Source: VRUE01 sp963718755
GTDB lineage: Bacteria > Actinomycetota > Thermoleophilia > Solirubrobacterales > 70-9
Direction of reading: 5' to 3'
NCBI GenBank assembly: GCA_963718755.1
Contig: OY970376.1
Coordinates: 1,612,001-1,676,000, forward strand
DNA: 64,000 nt
Part shown: in pieces, positions 50,013 to 61,200 of the stretch
Layout of the letters: each line of letters starts with the position of its first letter
Position numbering within the stretch: position 1 is the stretch's first letter
The notes under the pieces: model-generated
The model's database searches: none
What the model was told of the DNA's origin: nothing
What the model saw: only the letters and a program-made list of their open reading frames with translations
Translations under genes and position numbers: made by a program

Positions 50013-53000
50013 ATGACCTGCTCACAGCTCTCACCACACACAGCACACAGCCCCCACCACGACAGCCGGCGGGTGTGGCTTACCACCCTGGTTCTCACTC
50101 TTCTCGGCGTTGCGGCTCTCGCCGCCTTCGCGGCCCCCCGGGCTAGTGCTGTCAGCGACGCGGAAGAGCTGACCCGGATCGGCGGCCTCGGCTCCGATGC
50201 CGGTCAGCTGCGCAATCCAGAGGGAGTCGCCACCGACCCCGTCACCGGCCACGTCTTCATCGCCGAGGAAAGCTCTACTATTGCAAGCACCAACAACCGC
50301 ATCAGCGAGTTCACCGCTTGGGGCAACTTCGTCAAGGCCTTCGGCTGGGACGTCGCCCCGGGAGCGGTCAACGAGCAACAGGAAGTCAGGGCCAAGGCTT
50401 CTGAGGGTCAGTTCAAACTCACCTTCGGCACCTCGACCACCACCGACCTCGCCTTCAACGCGCCGGGCTCGGCAAGCGAAGGGCCGGGAAGCGTCGAAGC
50501 GGCGCTGAACGCGCTGGACTCGATCGGCGGCGCGGGCGGTGAGGTCAGCGTGCAAGCGGTCCCCGGCACGCCCGACGGCTTCACCCCATACGTCTACGTG
50601 ATCACCTTCAAAGGCTCCCTGGCAGGAACGAACGTCGACCAGATCACCACCTCCGACGGCACGACTTCGTTGGACGGCGGCGATCCCACGACCAGCCTCG
50701 AAGCGAGGACCCGTGCCGACGGCACCGCCGGCGGAGTCGGGCTTGAGTCCTGCACCGAGGAATCGGGCTGCAAAGCGGGGCTCTTGGGCTCCGGGGCGGG
50801 CCAGCTCCACGGTGCCGAAGGCCTCGCGGTGGACAGCTCCGGCAACGTCTACGTAAAGGAATTAGGCAACCTCAGGGTGCAGAAGTTCGACTCAGCCGGC
50901 CGCTTCGTCTTGATGTTCGGCGGCGAAGTCGACAAGACGAGCAAAGAAAACATCTGCACCGCCGCCTCGACCCACGAATGCGGCATCGGCATCTCCGGCA
51001 CCGCGGCGGGCCGGTTCAGCGGCTCCGGTATCGACATCGCCCTCGGCTCCGGTGGCCGGCTCTTCGTCGCCGACAAAGACCGCATCCAGCGCTTCGACCC
51101 GCAGGGAGAATTCCAAGCCTCTATCCCTGTCCCGGGCGAGCAGGTGTTCCACCTCGCCTTCGACCCGGTGAGCGAAGACCTCTATGCAACCTACGCGAGC
51201 AACGAAGGAACGTCAAGCATACACAAGCTCGACTCCACCACCGGTACCGAGGTCGACCAACTCGAAGGCCAGACGTCGCTTGCCACCGACCCCGCCGGCA
51301 ACGTCTACGCGCGGGGAGCGGCAGGAGAAAACGAAGACAAAGTCGTCCAGTACGACTCCGGCGGCAACCCGCTCTCGCCGCCGACCTGCTGCGAAGCGCC
51401 GCCCCTTCCCAATGACCCCAATCTACGCTTCCGCCTGAACGCCCTCGGCACCAACGCGGCCGGCACCCTCTACGTCGCCTACTATGCTGGCGTCGACAGC
51501 TTCATCCGCGTCTTCGGCCCGGGCCCGGTGATGTTCGAAGCGCCGCCCAAGGTGCCGCCGGAGATCCTCGCCCAGTTCGCCACCTCGGTCGACCGCAACG
51601 GCGCGGTGCTGGGCGCCGAGATCAACCCCCACTTCTGGAGCGACACCCGCTTCTATGTGCAGTACGGCACCGGCAAATGCTCAGAAGGCGGCTGTGAATC
51701 GGTCAAGCCCCTGCCCCCGGGAGCGCTGCTCAGCACCAAACCGCTCGCCGCCGCGGTAAAGAGCACCGGCGTCTTCCTCGAAGGGCTCAAACCGGGAACC
51801 ACCTACCACTACCGCTTCGTCGCCCAGAGCCTGGGCGGTGGCCCGGTGCGCGGGATCGGCGGCAAAGTCGGCATCGACGGGGAGGAAAGCAGCTTCACCA
51901 CCTATCCCGCTCAGACGTTCAAAGCCGATTGCCCAAACCAGGCCTTCCGCATCGGCTTCTCCGCACCGCTGCCCGACTGCCGGGCCTATGAGATGGTCAG
52001 CCCGGTCGACAAAAACAATGGCGACATCAAAGCGCTGAAGACCATCGGCGGCTTTGACACCGCTCTTGATCAGAGCTCGACCGACGGCAACAAGTTCACC
52101 TACTCCTCCTTCCGCGCCTTCGGCGGAGCCAAAGCAGGCGCCTACGCCTCCCAATACATCGCCGCCCGCAAAGACGGCGTCGGCTGGGAGAGCGAAGCGA
52201 TCAGCCCGCCCCAGGGCCACATCGCCTCCAGCGACATCGTGAATTTCGACAACTTCTATAAAGCCTTCTCCCCCGACCTCTGCCAGAGCTGGCTGGTGGT
52301 TCCCTCAGATCCGCCTCTGGCACCGGGGGCAAGCGAGGGCCACCGCAACATCTACCGCCGCGACAACTGCGCCGGCGGGGGCTATGAAGCGCTGATCGGA
52401 CCCCAGCCGACCCTCCCCGCCAACGCATTCTTCCCAGAGTTGCAGGGGACCTCGGCCAACGGCCGCGAGGCGATCTTCAGGGTCCGCGACAAGCTGACCG
52501 CTGACGCGACGAGCGACGCCTGGCAGGCCTACTACGCGAGCAAAGGCGAGCTGCACCTGCTCTGCGTCTTGCCGAGCGGCATCCCGAGCACGGGCAACTG
52601 CTCGGGGGGGACCGGCGAACGCACTGCCGGCGTAAATGCCCAAAGCCAGCATCGCCTGGCCAGCGTCAAAAACGCGATCTCAGCCGACGGGCGCCGCGTC
52701 TACTGGACCGACTCGGGAACAGGGCAAGCCGCGACAAAAGAAACCGGCGCCGGCAAGGTCTACCTGCGCCTCAACCCCGGCGAGGAGCAGAGCGAGATGG
52801 AAGCGGGCAAATGCAGCGAAGCGGAGAAAGCCTGCACGCTCGAGGTCTCAGAGACCGCATCGACCAAAGGCTCCGAGTTCCTCGGCGCGAGCCCCGACGG
52901 CGAAAGGGCCCTCTTTGAGGTGGTCGAAAAAGGCACCTCGGCCGGCAACCTCTACCGCTTTGACGCAAGCTCAGGCGAAGCGGGCGAATCGAGCCTGATC

Positions 53001-54074
53001 GCCAAAAAGGTCGGCAGGTCAAGCGACCAGCTCATCGCCGGCCTGCTCGGCGCAAGCGAGGACCTCTCGAGCGTCTACTTCGTCTCCGAAGAAGCGATCG
53101 CCGCGACCAGCGGCGCCACCGCGGGCGAGCTGAATCTCTACCTCGACCAGGAAGGGACGAAGACCTTCATCGCGACTCTCACCGATGAGGACGTGGTGTC
53201 GACCGAATTCTTCTCCAACGTCTCCGCCCAACCGCTCTTCCACGTCTCCAGAGTCAGCCCCGACGGCAGACACCTCGCCTTCGTCTCGACCGCGTCGCTG
53301 ACCGGTTATGACAACACCGACCAGGCGACGGGTAAGGCCGACGCTGAGGTCTACCTCTATCGGAGGGACTCGGGCGAGTTGCTGTGCGTTTCTTGTAACC
53401 CCAGCGGGGCACGGCCACTGGGGCGCGTGCTGAATGCCAGTGGGAACTCTCAAAAAGACCTCGCGGCGGCGGCCATGCTCCCCCGGCCCCAGTTCTCCTC
53501 GCACTTCCCCCGCTCATTGTCGGCCGACGGATCTCGTCTCCTCTTCAACAGCTTCGACGCGCTCTTGCCGCGCGACACCAACGGCAAGGCCGACGTCTAC
53601 CAGTGGCAGGCGGCAGGCGGTGCCAAAGAGTGCGAGGAGGTGGGAGCCGAGCTCTACGTCCCGAGTTCCGCCGGTTGCCTCAGCCTGATCTCCTCGGGCC
53701 AGAGCCCCAGCGACTCCCAGTTCCTCGACGCCTCCCCAGAGGGCGATGACGTCTTCTTCACCACCAACGCGTCTCTTCTGCCCCAGGACCCCGGCCTTAT
53801 CGACGTCTATGACGCCCGGGCAGGGGGCGGTCTGCCGGCGCCGCCCGAGCCACCGGGTCCCTGCCAGGGCGAAGCCTGCCAGATCGCACCACCGCCGCCG
53901 AACGACCCGACCCCGGCCTCTGCCTCCTTCAAGGGCGCCGGCAACCTCAAGCCGGCCCCGCGCTGTCGCAAGGGCAGGGTCGCCCGCAAAGGCCGCTGCG
54001 TCGCCAAGAAGCGCAAGGCGGCCAAACGCCAGGCCAAGCGAGAGACCAACCGCAACCGGGGGGCAAATCGATGA
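50013..54074 (+). CDS. Secreted NHL/FN3/PD40 propeller protein (cassette 2, gene A)
   Basis: A protein of 1353 residues from ATG, with GGGAG-type ribosome site. A signal segment (VLTLLGVAALAAFAAPRASA) is followed by NHL-like repeats (LRNPEGVATDPVTGHVFIAE, LHGAEGLAVDSSGNVYVKEL, IDIALGSGGRLFVADKD, HLAFDPVSEDLYATYAS). An inserted Gly/Ser-rich domain sits near residues 120-240. An FN3-like domain (~510-600, ending TTYHYRFVAQSLGGG) and a PD40/TolB-like propeller follow (SADGRRVYWTDSG, SPDGRHLAFVSTASLTGYDN). The basic tail is CRKGRVARKGRCVAKKRK. It is the full-length homologue of the truncated gene at 1-2421. Its stop overlaps the next ATG (ATGA). Function unknown; surface-located. Confidence 0.88.
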   Translation: MTCSQLSPHTAHSPHHDSRRVWLTTLVLTLLGVAALAAFAAPRASAVSDAEELTRIGGLGSDAGQLRNPEGVATDPVTGHVFIAEESSTIASTNNRISEFTAWGNFVKAFGWDVAPGAVNEQQEVRAKASEGQFKLTFGTSTTTDLAFNAPGSASEGPGSVEAALNALDSIGGAGGEVSVQAVPGTPDGFTPYVYVITFKGSLAGTNVDQITTSDGTTSLDGGDPTTSLEARTRADGTAGGVGLESCTEESGCKAGLLGSGAGQLHGAEGLAVDSSGNVYVKELGNLRVQKFDSAGRFVLMFGGEVDKTSKENICTAASTHECGIGISGTAAGRFSGSGIDIALGSGGRLFVADKDRIQRFDPQGEFQASIPVPGEQVFHLAFDPVSEDLYATYASNEGTSSIHKLDSTTGTEVDQLEGQTSLATDPAGNVYARGAAGENEDKVVQYDSGGNPLSPPTCCEAPPLPNDPNLRFRLNALGTNAAGTLYVAYYAGVDSFIRVFGPGPVMFEAPPKVPPEILAQFATSVDRNGAVLGAEINPHFWSDTRFYVQYGTGKCSEGGCESVKPLPPGALLSTKPLAAAVKSTGVFLEGLKPGTTYHYRFVAQSLGGGPVRGIGGKVGIDGEESSFTTYPAQTFKADCPNQAFRIGFSAPLPDCRAYEMVSPVDKNNGDIKALKTIGGFDTALDQSSTDGNKFTYSSFRAFGGAKAGAYASQYIAARKDGVGWESEAISPPQGHIASSDIVNFDNFYKAFSPDLCQSWLVVPSDPPLAPGASEGHRNIYRRDNCAGGGYEALIGPQPTLPANAFFPELQGTSANGREAIFRVRDKLTADATSDAWQAYYASKGELHLLCVLPSGIPSTGNCSGGTGERTAGVNAQSQHRLASVKNAISADGRRVYWTDSGTGQAATKETGAGKVYLRLNPGEEQSEMEAGKCSEAEKACTLEVSETASTKGSEFLGASPDGERALFEVVEKGTSAGNLYRFDASSGEAGESSLIAKKVGRSSDQLIAGLLGASEDLSSVYFVSEEAIAATSGATAGELNLYLDQEGTKTFIATLTDEDVVSTEFFSNVSAQPLFHVSRVSPDGRHLAFVSTASLTGYDNTDQATGKADAEVYLYRRDSGELLCVSCNPSGARPLGRVLNASGNSQKDLAAAAMLPRPQFSSHFPRSLSADGSRLLFNSFDALLPRDTNGKADVYQWQAAGGAKECEEVGAELYVPSSAGCLSLISSGQSPSDSQFLDASPEGDDVFFTTNASLLPQDPGLIDVYDARAGGGLPAPPEPPGPCQGEACQIAPPPPNDPTPASASFKGAGNLKPAPRCRKGRVARKGRCVAKKRKAAKRQAKRETNRNRGANR

Positions 54075-56923
54075 AGCGCCTCACATCAGTACTCGCAACC
54101 GCGCTCCTGCTGGCGTTGATCGTTGTCCCAGTAGCCCGGGCCGACTTCGGGGTCAAAGACTTCGATGTCACCTTCAGCAACGAAGACAGCTCCTCAGCCA
54201 CCCAGGCCGGCTCTCACCCCTTCGCGGTGAGCACCGGTTTCAGCCTCAACACCTTCGTCGATCCCGAATTCGGCGAGGTCCCCGACAGGCAGCTGAAGAC
54301 CCTGCTGGCCAAGCTGCCGCCGGGCTTCACCGGAAGCCCGATCGCGACGCCGCGCTGCGCCACCGTGGACTTCCTCGAGCTCGACAGCGATGGCTATACC
54401 GACTGCCCCGACTCGACCGCGGTCGGGGCGACCAGGGCGCGGGTGAAGAGCCCGGGCTTTCCCGGCTACGGCGAGCCCGTCTATAACCTCGTCCCTCCAC
54501 CGGGAGTGGTGGCGAAGATCGGCTTCTTCGTCGTCCAGGTGCCGGTGACGATCGAGATCGGGGTCAGCCCCGATCCCCCCTATAACGTCACCGCGGCGCT
54601 CAGCAACGTTTCCCAGGGGGTCGAGGTCTACGGCGGTCGCCTGCAGCTCTGGGGCGTGCCGGGCGATTCTGCCCACGACCCCTACCGCGGTCGCTGCCTG
54701 CGCATCGATTCAAGTGGAACCGTCGACCAGTTCAGCTCCAACGGCATCTGCCCGACCAACGCGCCCAAACTCCCCTTCCTCACTTTGCCAAGGGCTTGCG
54801 AGGGCCCGCTGACCACGAGCTATGAAGCGCTCTCCTGGCAAGAACCATTCGCGACGCCGGTCAAAGGCTCGGTCCTGACCCACGACGACTCTGACCCACC
54901 AAACCCACAAGGCATGACCGGCTGCTCGAAACTCGGCTTCTCCCCGACGATCGCCTCAAAGCCGACCACCTCCCAGGCAGAGAGCGGAACCGGCCTCGAC
55001 TTCACGGTCGACTTCTCAGACGAAGGCCTGACCAACCCGACCGGTCTGGCCCAATCAGACATCAAGAAGGCGGTCGTGACCCTGCCCGAGGGGATGACGG
55101 TCAACCCCTCGGTCGCAGAAGGGCTAGACGTCTGCACCCCGGCACAGCTGGATCGCGAGACCGTGAACTCAGCCCCAGGCGAGGGCTGCCCCAACGCATC
55201 AAAGCTCGGCACCGTGCAAGTCAAAACGCCCCTGATCGACGAAGCGATCGACGGAGCGGTCTTCCAAGCCTCCCAAGATGACCCAGCAACCAGCACCCCG
55301 GGAGCAGAGAACCCCTTCGACTCCCTCCTAGCCTTCTACATAGTCCTAAAGAACCCGACCCTGGGAGTGATCGTCAAGCTGCCGGCGAGGATCGACCCCG
55401 ATCCCCAGACCGGCCAGCTCACCACCACCCTCGATAACAACCCCCAGGTTCCCTTCTCTTCCTTCAACTTCCACTTCAGAGAAGGCGCCAGGGCGCCCTT
55501 GGTCACCCCGCCCCACTGCGGCACCTATGAGACCAAGGCCGAATTCATCTCTTGGGCAAACCCGAGCGAGGTGCTGACCACGACCTCCTCGTTCGAGATC
55601 GACTCAGGTGTCGGCGGAGGATCTTGTCCTCCCGGTGGAGTGCCGCCGTTTAAGCCCCAATTCGAAGCGGGTGCGGTCAACAACAACGCCGGCAGCTTCT
55701 CGCCATTCAACATGCGCCTGATCCGCTCTGACGGAGAACAGGACATGACCAAGTTCTCCTCGATCCTGCCCCCCGGGCAATTGGGCTCGCTGGCGGGAGT
55801 CGGCAAATGCCCCGACTCAGCGGTAGACGTCGCCAAGTCAAAGACCGGTAGGCAAGAGCAGGCTTCACCAAGCTGCCCGCAAAACTCCTACATCGGCCGC
55901 ACCACCGCCGGAGCCGGAGTGGGAGGCGCCCTCACCTACGCCAAAGGCAGCCTCTACCTAGCCGGCCCCTACAAAGGCGCGCCCTTGAGCGTGATCTCGA
56001 TAACGCCTGCGGTCGCAGGGCCCTTCGACGCGGGAGTGGTAGCGGTCAGGCTCGGCCTAGACCTGAACCCGAAAACCGCCGAAGTAGAAGTAGACGGCGC
56101 CGCCTCGGACCCGATCCCCCACATCTTGAAGGGGATCGTCTTGAAGGTAAGGGACCTGCGCGTCTACGTCGATCGGCCGAACTTCACCTTGAACCCGACC
56201 AACTGCAATGAATCGAGCGTCAAAGCGACGCTGTTTGGAAGCTACCTCGACGTCTTCAATCCAGCCGACGACGTCCCGGTCGACCTGGCAACTCGCTACC
56301 AGGCGGCCAACTGCCTGAACCTCGGCTTCAAGCCGGGGCACAGCATTGGCCTCGTGGGCGGTACCAAGCGGGGGGACCACCCCGCCCTCAGAGCCGCCTA
56401 TAGGCCGAGGCCTGGAGATGCCAACCTCGAGGGAGTCGTAGTCAGGCTGCCGCGCTCGGCATTCCTCGACCAAGGTCACATCAGAACGATCTGCACCAGG
56501 GTGCAGTTCGCCGCAGACGCCTGCCCCAAAGCAGCCCAATACGGCTACATCAAGGCATGGACCCCGCTGCTCGATGAGCCACTGCAGGGCCCAGTCTGGC
56601 TTCGCTCCTCTGACCACAAGCTGCCGGACCTCGTCTTTGACCTGCGCGGACTCGTCGATGTCGAGGTGCCGCTCAGGATCGACTCGGCAAAGGGCGGCAT
56701 CAGGGCCACCGTCGAAGACGTGCCTGACGCCCCGCTCTCCAAAGTCGAATTGCGAATGCAGGGCGCCAAGAAGGGCCTGGTTGTCAACAGCCGCAACCTC
56801 TGCGGCTCCGTCTCTAGAGCCAGCTTCAAGTTCAGTGCTCAAAACGGCAAGCAGTTCTCCGCCAAGCCGGTGATGCGGGCCGATTGTGGGGGGAAGCGGA
56901 AGGGCAAGCGAGCAGGTGACTGA
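54071..56923 (+). CDS. Secreted internal-repeat beta-rich protein (cassette 2, gene B)
   Basis: A protein of 950 residues, signal peptide MKRLTSVLATALLLALIVVP, cleavage near ARA-DFG. The same four-repeat architecture as the 2418-5165 protein: repeats open with LPPG (LLAKLPPGFTGSP), LPEG (VTLPEGMTVNPS), LPPG (SILPPGQLGSLAG) and LPRS (VRLPRSAFLDQG), each with Cys pairs and an IG-type strand. The tail is basic (CGGKRKGKRAGD). It starts within the stop of gene A (ATGA) and its 3' end overlaps the regulator start. No enzymatic motif; probably an exported structural or ligand-binding protein. Confidence 0.85.
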   Translation: MKRLTSVLATALLLALIVVPVARADFGVKDFDVTFSNEDSSSATQAGSHPFAVSTGFSLNTFVDPEFGEVPDRQLKTLLAKLPPGFTGSPIATPRCATVDFLELDSDGYTDCPDSTAVGATRARVKSPGFPGYGEPVYNLVPPPGVVAKIGFFVVQVPVTIEIGVSPDPPYNVTAALSNVSQGVEVYGGRLQLWGVPGDSAHDPYRGRCLRIDSSGTVDQFSSNGICPTNAPKLPFLTLPRACEGPLTTSYEALSWQEPFATPVKGSVLTHDDSDPPNPQGMTGCSKLGFSPTIASKPTTSQAESGTGLDFTVDFSDEGLTNPTGLAQSDIKKAVVTLPEGMTVNPSVAEGLDVCTPAQLDRETVNSAPGEGCPNASKLGTVQVKTPLIDEAIDGAVFQASQDDPATSTPGAENPFDSLLAFYIVLKNPTLGVIVKLPARIDPDPQTGQLTTTLDNNPQVPFSSFNFHFREGARAPLVTPPHCGTYETKAEFISWANPSEVLTTTSSFEIDSGVGGGSCPPGGVPPFKPQFEAGAVNNNAGSFSPFNMRLIRSDGEQDMTKFSSILPPGQLGSLAGVGKCPDSAVDVAKSKTGRQEQASPSCPQNSYIGRTTAGAGVGGALTYAKGSLYLAGPYKGAPLSVISITPAVAGPFDAGVVAVRLGLDLNPKTAEVEVDGAASDPIPHILKGIVLKVRDLRVYVDRPNFTLNPTNCNESSVKATLFGSYLDVFNPADDVPVDLATRYQAANCLNLGFKPGHSIGLVGGTKRGDHPALRAAYRPRPGDANLEGVVVRLPRSAFLDQGHIRTICTRVQFAADACPKAAQYGYIKAWTPLLDEPLQGPVWLRSSDHKLPDLVFDLRGLVDVEVPLRIDSAKGGIRATVEDVPDAPLSKVELRMQGAKKGLVVNSRNLCGSVSRASFKFSAQNGKQFSAKPVMRADCGGKRKGKRAGD

Positions 56924-58160
56924 GGGGGCCGCCTGGGGCAGCCGGGCGGTAACGGCCGAAGCGCAAGCGAAGCGAGGGGGGAAGCAAACGACCGCGCTAG
57001 TCGCCCCTGCGGATCTTGCGGAGCGGCTGCGAGCCCGGCGGGGCGAGATCGAAGAAGCCCTGCGGGTGCGGACGTATGCGATCTCCGATCCAAGGGGGAC
57101 TACGGATCCCGCCTACGTCGATGGCCTGCGCGAAGCCCTCGAGGCAGCCTTGGAGTACGGCCTCAGCGGGATCGAAACGGGTGCCGAGCGACTCCCGCCG
57201 ATCCCCTCGGTCCTGCTGACCCAAGCGCGCGTTGCCGCCCGCAACGGGATCAGCCTCCAAACAGTTCTGCGCCGCTATTTCGGCGGTTATGCCCTGCTCG
57301 GCGATTTCCTCATCGAGGCGGCGGGCGAGGAGGAGATAAGCGGGTCGATGCTGAAGCGCCTCCTGCGCACACAGGCAATTCTCTTCGACTGCCTGATCGC
57401 CGCGGTCAGCGAGGCGCACGGGTGCGAGGCCGAGGCCCGGACGAACTCGTTCAATCGATCTCGCCTGGGCTGCGTGAGGAGGCTTTTGGACGGTGAGCTT
57501 GCAGACGCTTCTGAGCTGAACTACGACCTTGGCCTCTGGCACCTCGCGGCGATTGCCAAGGGTCAGGACCCTCTCACCGCTCTCGGCCGGCTCGCCGCCA
57601 GGCTTGATCGACGCCTGCTGGCCGTGACGAGCGAGGAGGAGACCACCTGGGCCTGGCTGGGGGGAAGACGTGAGTTTTGGATTCCGGAGATCGAGAAGGC
57701 GATATCGGAGACCTGGCCCGAGCGACTCTGCCTTGCGCTTGGCGAGCCTGCACAAGGGCCGAACGGCTGGCGCCTCTCTCACCGGCAGGCGAGCGCGGCG
57801 CTTGCGGTCGCGCCTGAGGGCTATGGCGTGGTGACCCGCTATGGCGACGTCGCCCTTTTGGCCTCCGCGGCACGCGATGGGATTCTCGTCAAATCACTGC
57901 GGGAGATCTACCTGGCTCCCCTTGCCCAGGAGCGCGATGGTGGCGCAAGGCTGCGCGAGACTCTCTCGGCCTACTTCAGCGCCGGAAGGCAGGTGTCGGC
58001 AACCGCGGCAACGCTCCACGTAAGCCGGCAGACGGTCAGCAGTCGTCTGCATGCAGTCGAAGGGAGGATCGGCCGCCCCCTCGATGCCTGCGCCGCGGAG
58101 ATGCAGCTTGCGCTCGAGTTGGAGCGACTTTCCACTCGTCAGGTTTTCGGAGCAGATTGA
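56886..58160 (+). CDS. PucR/CdaR-type transcriptional regulator (cassette 2, gene C)
   Basis: Up to 424 residues from GTG at 56886; GTG at 56916 is a reasonable alternative that shortens the overlap with gene B to 8 nt. Neither has a strong ribosome site. The N-terminal helical domain (LAERLRARRGEIEEALRVRTY, ISLQTVLRRYFGGYALLGDFL) and the C-terminal helix-turn-helix (SATAATLHVSRQTVSSRLHAVEGRIG) match the cassette-1 regulator closely. It should bind DNA and control its own operon, perhaps in response to a small signal. Both cassettes end with this gene, so the association is conserved within the genome. Confidence 0.85.
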   Translation: MGGSGRASEQVTEGAAWGSRAVTAEAQAKRGGKQTTALVAPADLAERLRARRGEIEEALRVRTYAISDPRGTTDPAYVDGLREALEAALEYGLSGIETGAERLPPIPSVLLTQARVAARNGISLQTVLRRYFGGYALLGDFLIEAAGEEEISGSMLKRLLRTQAILFDCLIAAVSEAHGCEAEARTNSFNRSRLGCVRRLLDGELADASELNYDLGLWHLAAIAKGQDPLTALGRLAARLDRRLLAVTSEEETTWAWLGGRREFWIPEIEKAISETWPERLCLALGEPAQGPNGWRLSHRQASAALAVAPEGYGVVTRYGDVALLASAARDGILVKSLREIYLAPLAQERDGGARLRETLSAYFSAGRQVSATAATLHVSRQTVSSRLHAVEGRIGRPLDACAAEMQLALELERLSTRQVFGAD

Positions 58161-58268
58161 CAAGGCGCCTGGAATAGTCGGCATGAGACCTTTGTTCCGG
58201 GCGGCTGCGCCGCCAGTCCTCCTCGGATGAGAACGCCGGGGACCATCGACGGAGAGAGCAGGGGAGAT

Positions 58269-61200
58269 ATGCCACACGGTCAGGGACGGTTCGGCTCGGA
58301 TGGGAAGCATCGCCGGGGTCTACGCGGCTTTGCCGCATTGCTGCTTGCGTTGCTTTGCGCGGTTTCAATTTCCGCCTCAGCGGCCCTTGCGATAGACGGC
58401 AAACCGGCATCGCCGAAACGCTCCGCCATACCGTCTCCTGCCAGCGAATCACGAGTCCCTGGCCGCTACATCGTCGTCCTCGAGGATGCCGTCGCACATC
58501 CTGGCGTGGTCGCCGAGGCGCAGACCGAGCGGCATGATGCCGAGCTTGGCTTCGTTTATCGCTCGGCACTGAACGGCTACTCGGTCGCTGACCTCTCAAA
58601 GGGTGACCTCGCCTCCCTGCGACGCGATCCGAAGGTCGCCTACGTTTCTCCCGACAACAAGGTCGAAGCGTTTGCGCAGACGATCCCAAAAGGGCTCGAA
58701 CGGATTTCCGCCACCAGCAATCCTAGTCTCGATATCGATGGACAGGACGATGTTCGGATCAACGCCGACGTCGCCGTGATCGATACCGGAATCGACTATT
58801 CGCACCCCGACCTCAATGTCGTCGCACGCACCAATTGCGTCCCGGCGAATGAAAACGACCCGCCGGTCTGTATCGACAACAACGGGACCGATGGCAACGG
58901 CCACGGGACTCATGTGGCGGGAACGATCGGGGCCATCGACAATGGGCTCGGCGTAGTTGGGGTCGCACCGGGGGTACGGCTCTGGGGTGTCCGTGTCCTT
59001 GACGACGAAGGGAATGGATACACGTCATGGGTCATTGCCGGCATCGACTGGGTTACGAGTCACGGCACAGAAATCGAGGCGGCGAACATGAGCCTTGGTG
59101 GATGGGGCAAATCGCTCCCAGAAGAGGAAGCGATCAAAGCCTCGGTCGAAAAAGGCGTGGTTTACGTTGTGGCCGCCAGCAACGACAGTGTCAATGCGGC
59201 GAGGGTATCTCCGGCCAACGGTCCTGACGTCATCACCGTTTCGGCCCTGACTGACTACGACGGCAAACCCGGAGGGACGGGGACGTCCAGTGGCTGCAGC
59301 AACTGGGGCAAAGACGACACGCTGGCTGATTTCAGCAACTGGGGCAGCGATGTCGAGATCGCGGCCCCGGGGGTATGTGTGTACTCGACCGAACCGGGTG
59401 GGACCTACGACTATAGGAACGGGACGTCGATGGCCAGCCCGCATGTGGCGGGTGCCGCGGCAGTTATGGCTAGCGTTTCCAATCCGAACTCAAAAGCCGA
59501 CGTAGAAGCGATTCGGCAGCAGCTAGTCAATGGAGGCAGCCTTCAGTGGACCGACGATTCCACCGACGGCGAGGTTGAGCCAACCCTCTACATGCACCCG
59601 TCGCCGCTTACGAAAACGGAAGCCTCAACTGCTGGATTCTCGAGCGACGGTGGCAAGAGTGCCACGCTCTACGGCTCCATCAATGCACGAGGTCTCCAGA
59701 CGACCTACCAGTTTGAGTACGGCACTACGACCTCATACGGTCAGAATGCTCCGGCGACGCCCGAAAGCCTTACCAACATCAACCACCATACGTCGGTTAG
59801 CCAGGTCATTGCCAGCTTGACCCCCGGCCAGACATACCACTACCGCTTGGTAGCCAGCAATACCAGTGGCGTCACCTATGGGCAGAACCAGACGTTCGTT
59901 GCACCACAGTGGGCGATTCAAGCGCCCGCTTCTGAACCCGGCCAGACTGGGAACGAATGGCTGAACGACGTTTCGTGCTGGGCCCCCAAATCCTGCATGG
60001 CGGTGGGCTACAACTACAACAATGAAGAACGCGCTATCTCATATGAACAAGGCTCGGGGGGGTGGAACTGGCGCTCCGTTCCGATGCCCCCGGGAGGAGA
60101 ATCACCAGAACTGGAAAGCGTGTCGTGCACTGCCTCGAATGCTTGCACCGCCGTGGGCAACTTTTACTCTGGGGGAAAAACCGTGCCCTTGGCCATGCGC
60201 TGGAATGGCTCGGCTTGGTCGGCCCAGAGCATCCCGGCGCCAAGCGGTCCCAATTCGCTCCTGCAGGGCGTGTCATGTTGGTCGGCGACCGATTGCATCG
60301 CCGTCGGCTACACGAGGAATCCGAATCCCAATCCTGAAGAAGAATGGTTTGACTACTCCGTGCGATGGAAAGGTGGCGTTTGGAGTACGCTCTCGACCCC
60401 CGATCCAGCCGATTCGAAGGAAAGCGAGCTGGAAGACGTTTCCTGTGTGTCTGCCTCGTCGTGCAAAGCGGTGGGCTGGTATGTACGTAAAACGGGGGGT
60501 TACAGATCTGTAATCACCTCCTGGAATGGCTCATCATGGTCATTGCAGACGCCCGCTGACGCAACGAAGACTCTCTCGGGGGTTAGTTGCACCTCAGCGG
60601 TCTTCTGCATCTCCGTGGGGGGGTGGCCAGGCGCGGAAGTGTGGGACGGCTCTAAATGGAGCAATCAAACTGTTTCGCTGCCCTCTGGATCTCAAGGGGG
60701 CGACCTGGGGGACGTGTCCTGTGTCTCCCCTAGTTCGTGCACGGCAATTGGGTACAGAGCGGTTGGCCCTCGCTACGTCGGTCTTCATGTAGCGTGGGAC
60801 GGGACGTCATGGACCTCTCAGGTGCCGCCCAGGAGGAGCGAAGCAGAAGACGCTCTCTGGGGGGTTTCGTGCGTCGCTCTGGCGGGCTGCAGCGCGGTGG
60901 GCGCCTTGACAACAGGGGCATATGATGGGCTGCTGGTGCGCCGTGCGGATGTCGTGACCGAGCCGGCCACGTCGATCTCCACAACGCAGGCGACCCTGAA
61001 CGGCGCCATCAATCCCGCCGGCCTCGCGACCACCTACCGGTTCGAATACGGAAAGACGACCGGCTACGGTACGAGCCTGCCGGTCCCGGATGGGAGCGCC
61101 GGCTCGGGCGGGCAGGCCGTCGCGGTGAACCAACCGCTCACTGAGCTGGAACCCGAAACCACTTACCACTACCGCGTGGTCGCCACCAACTCCAAAGGAA

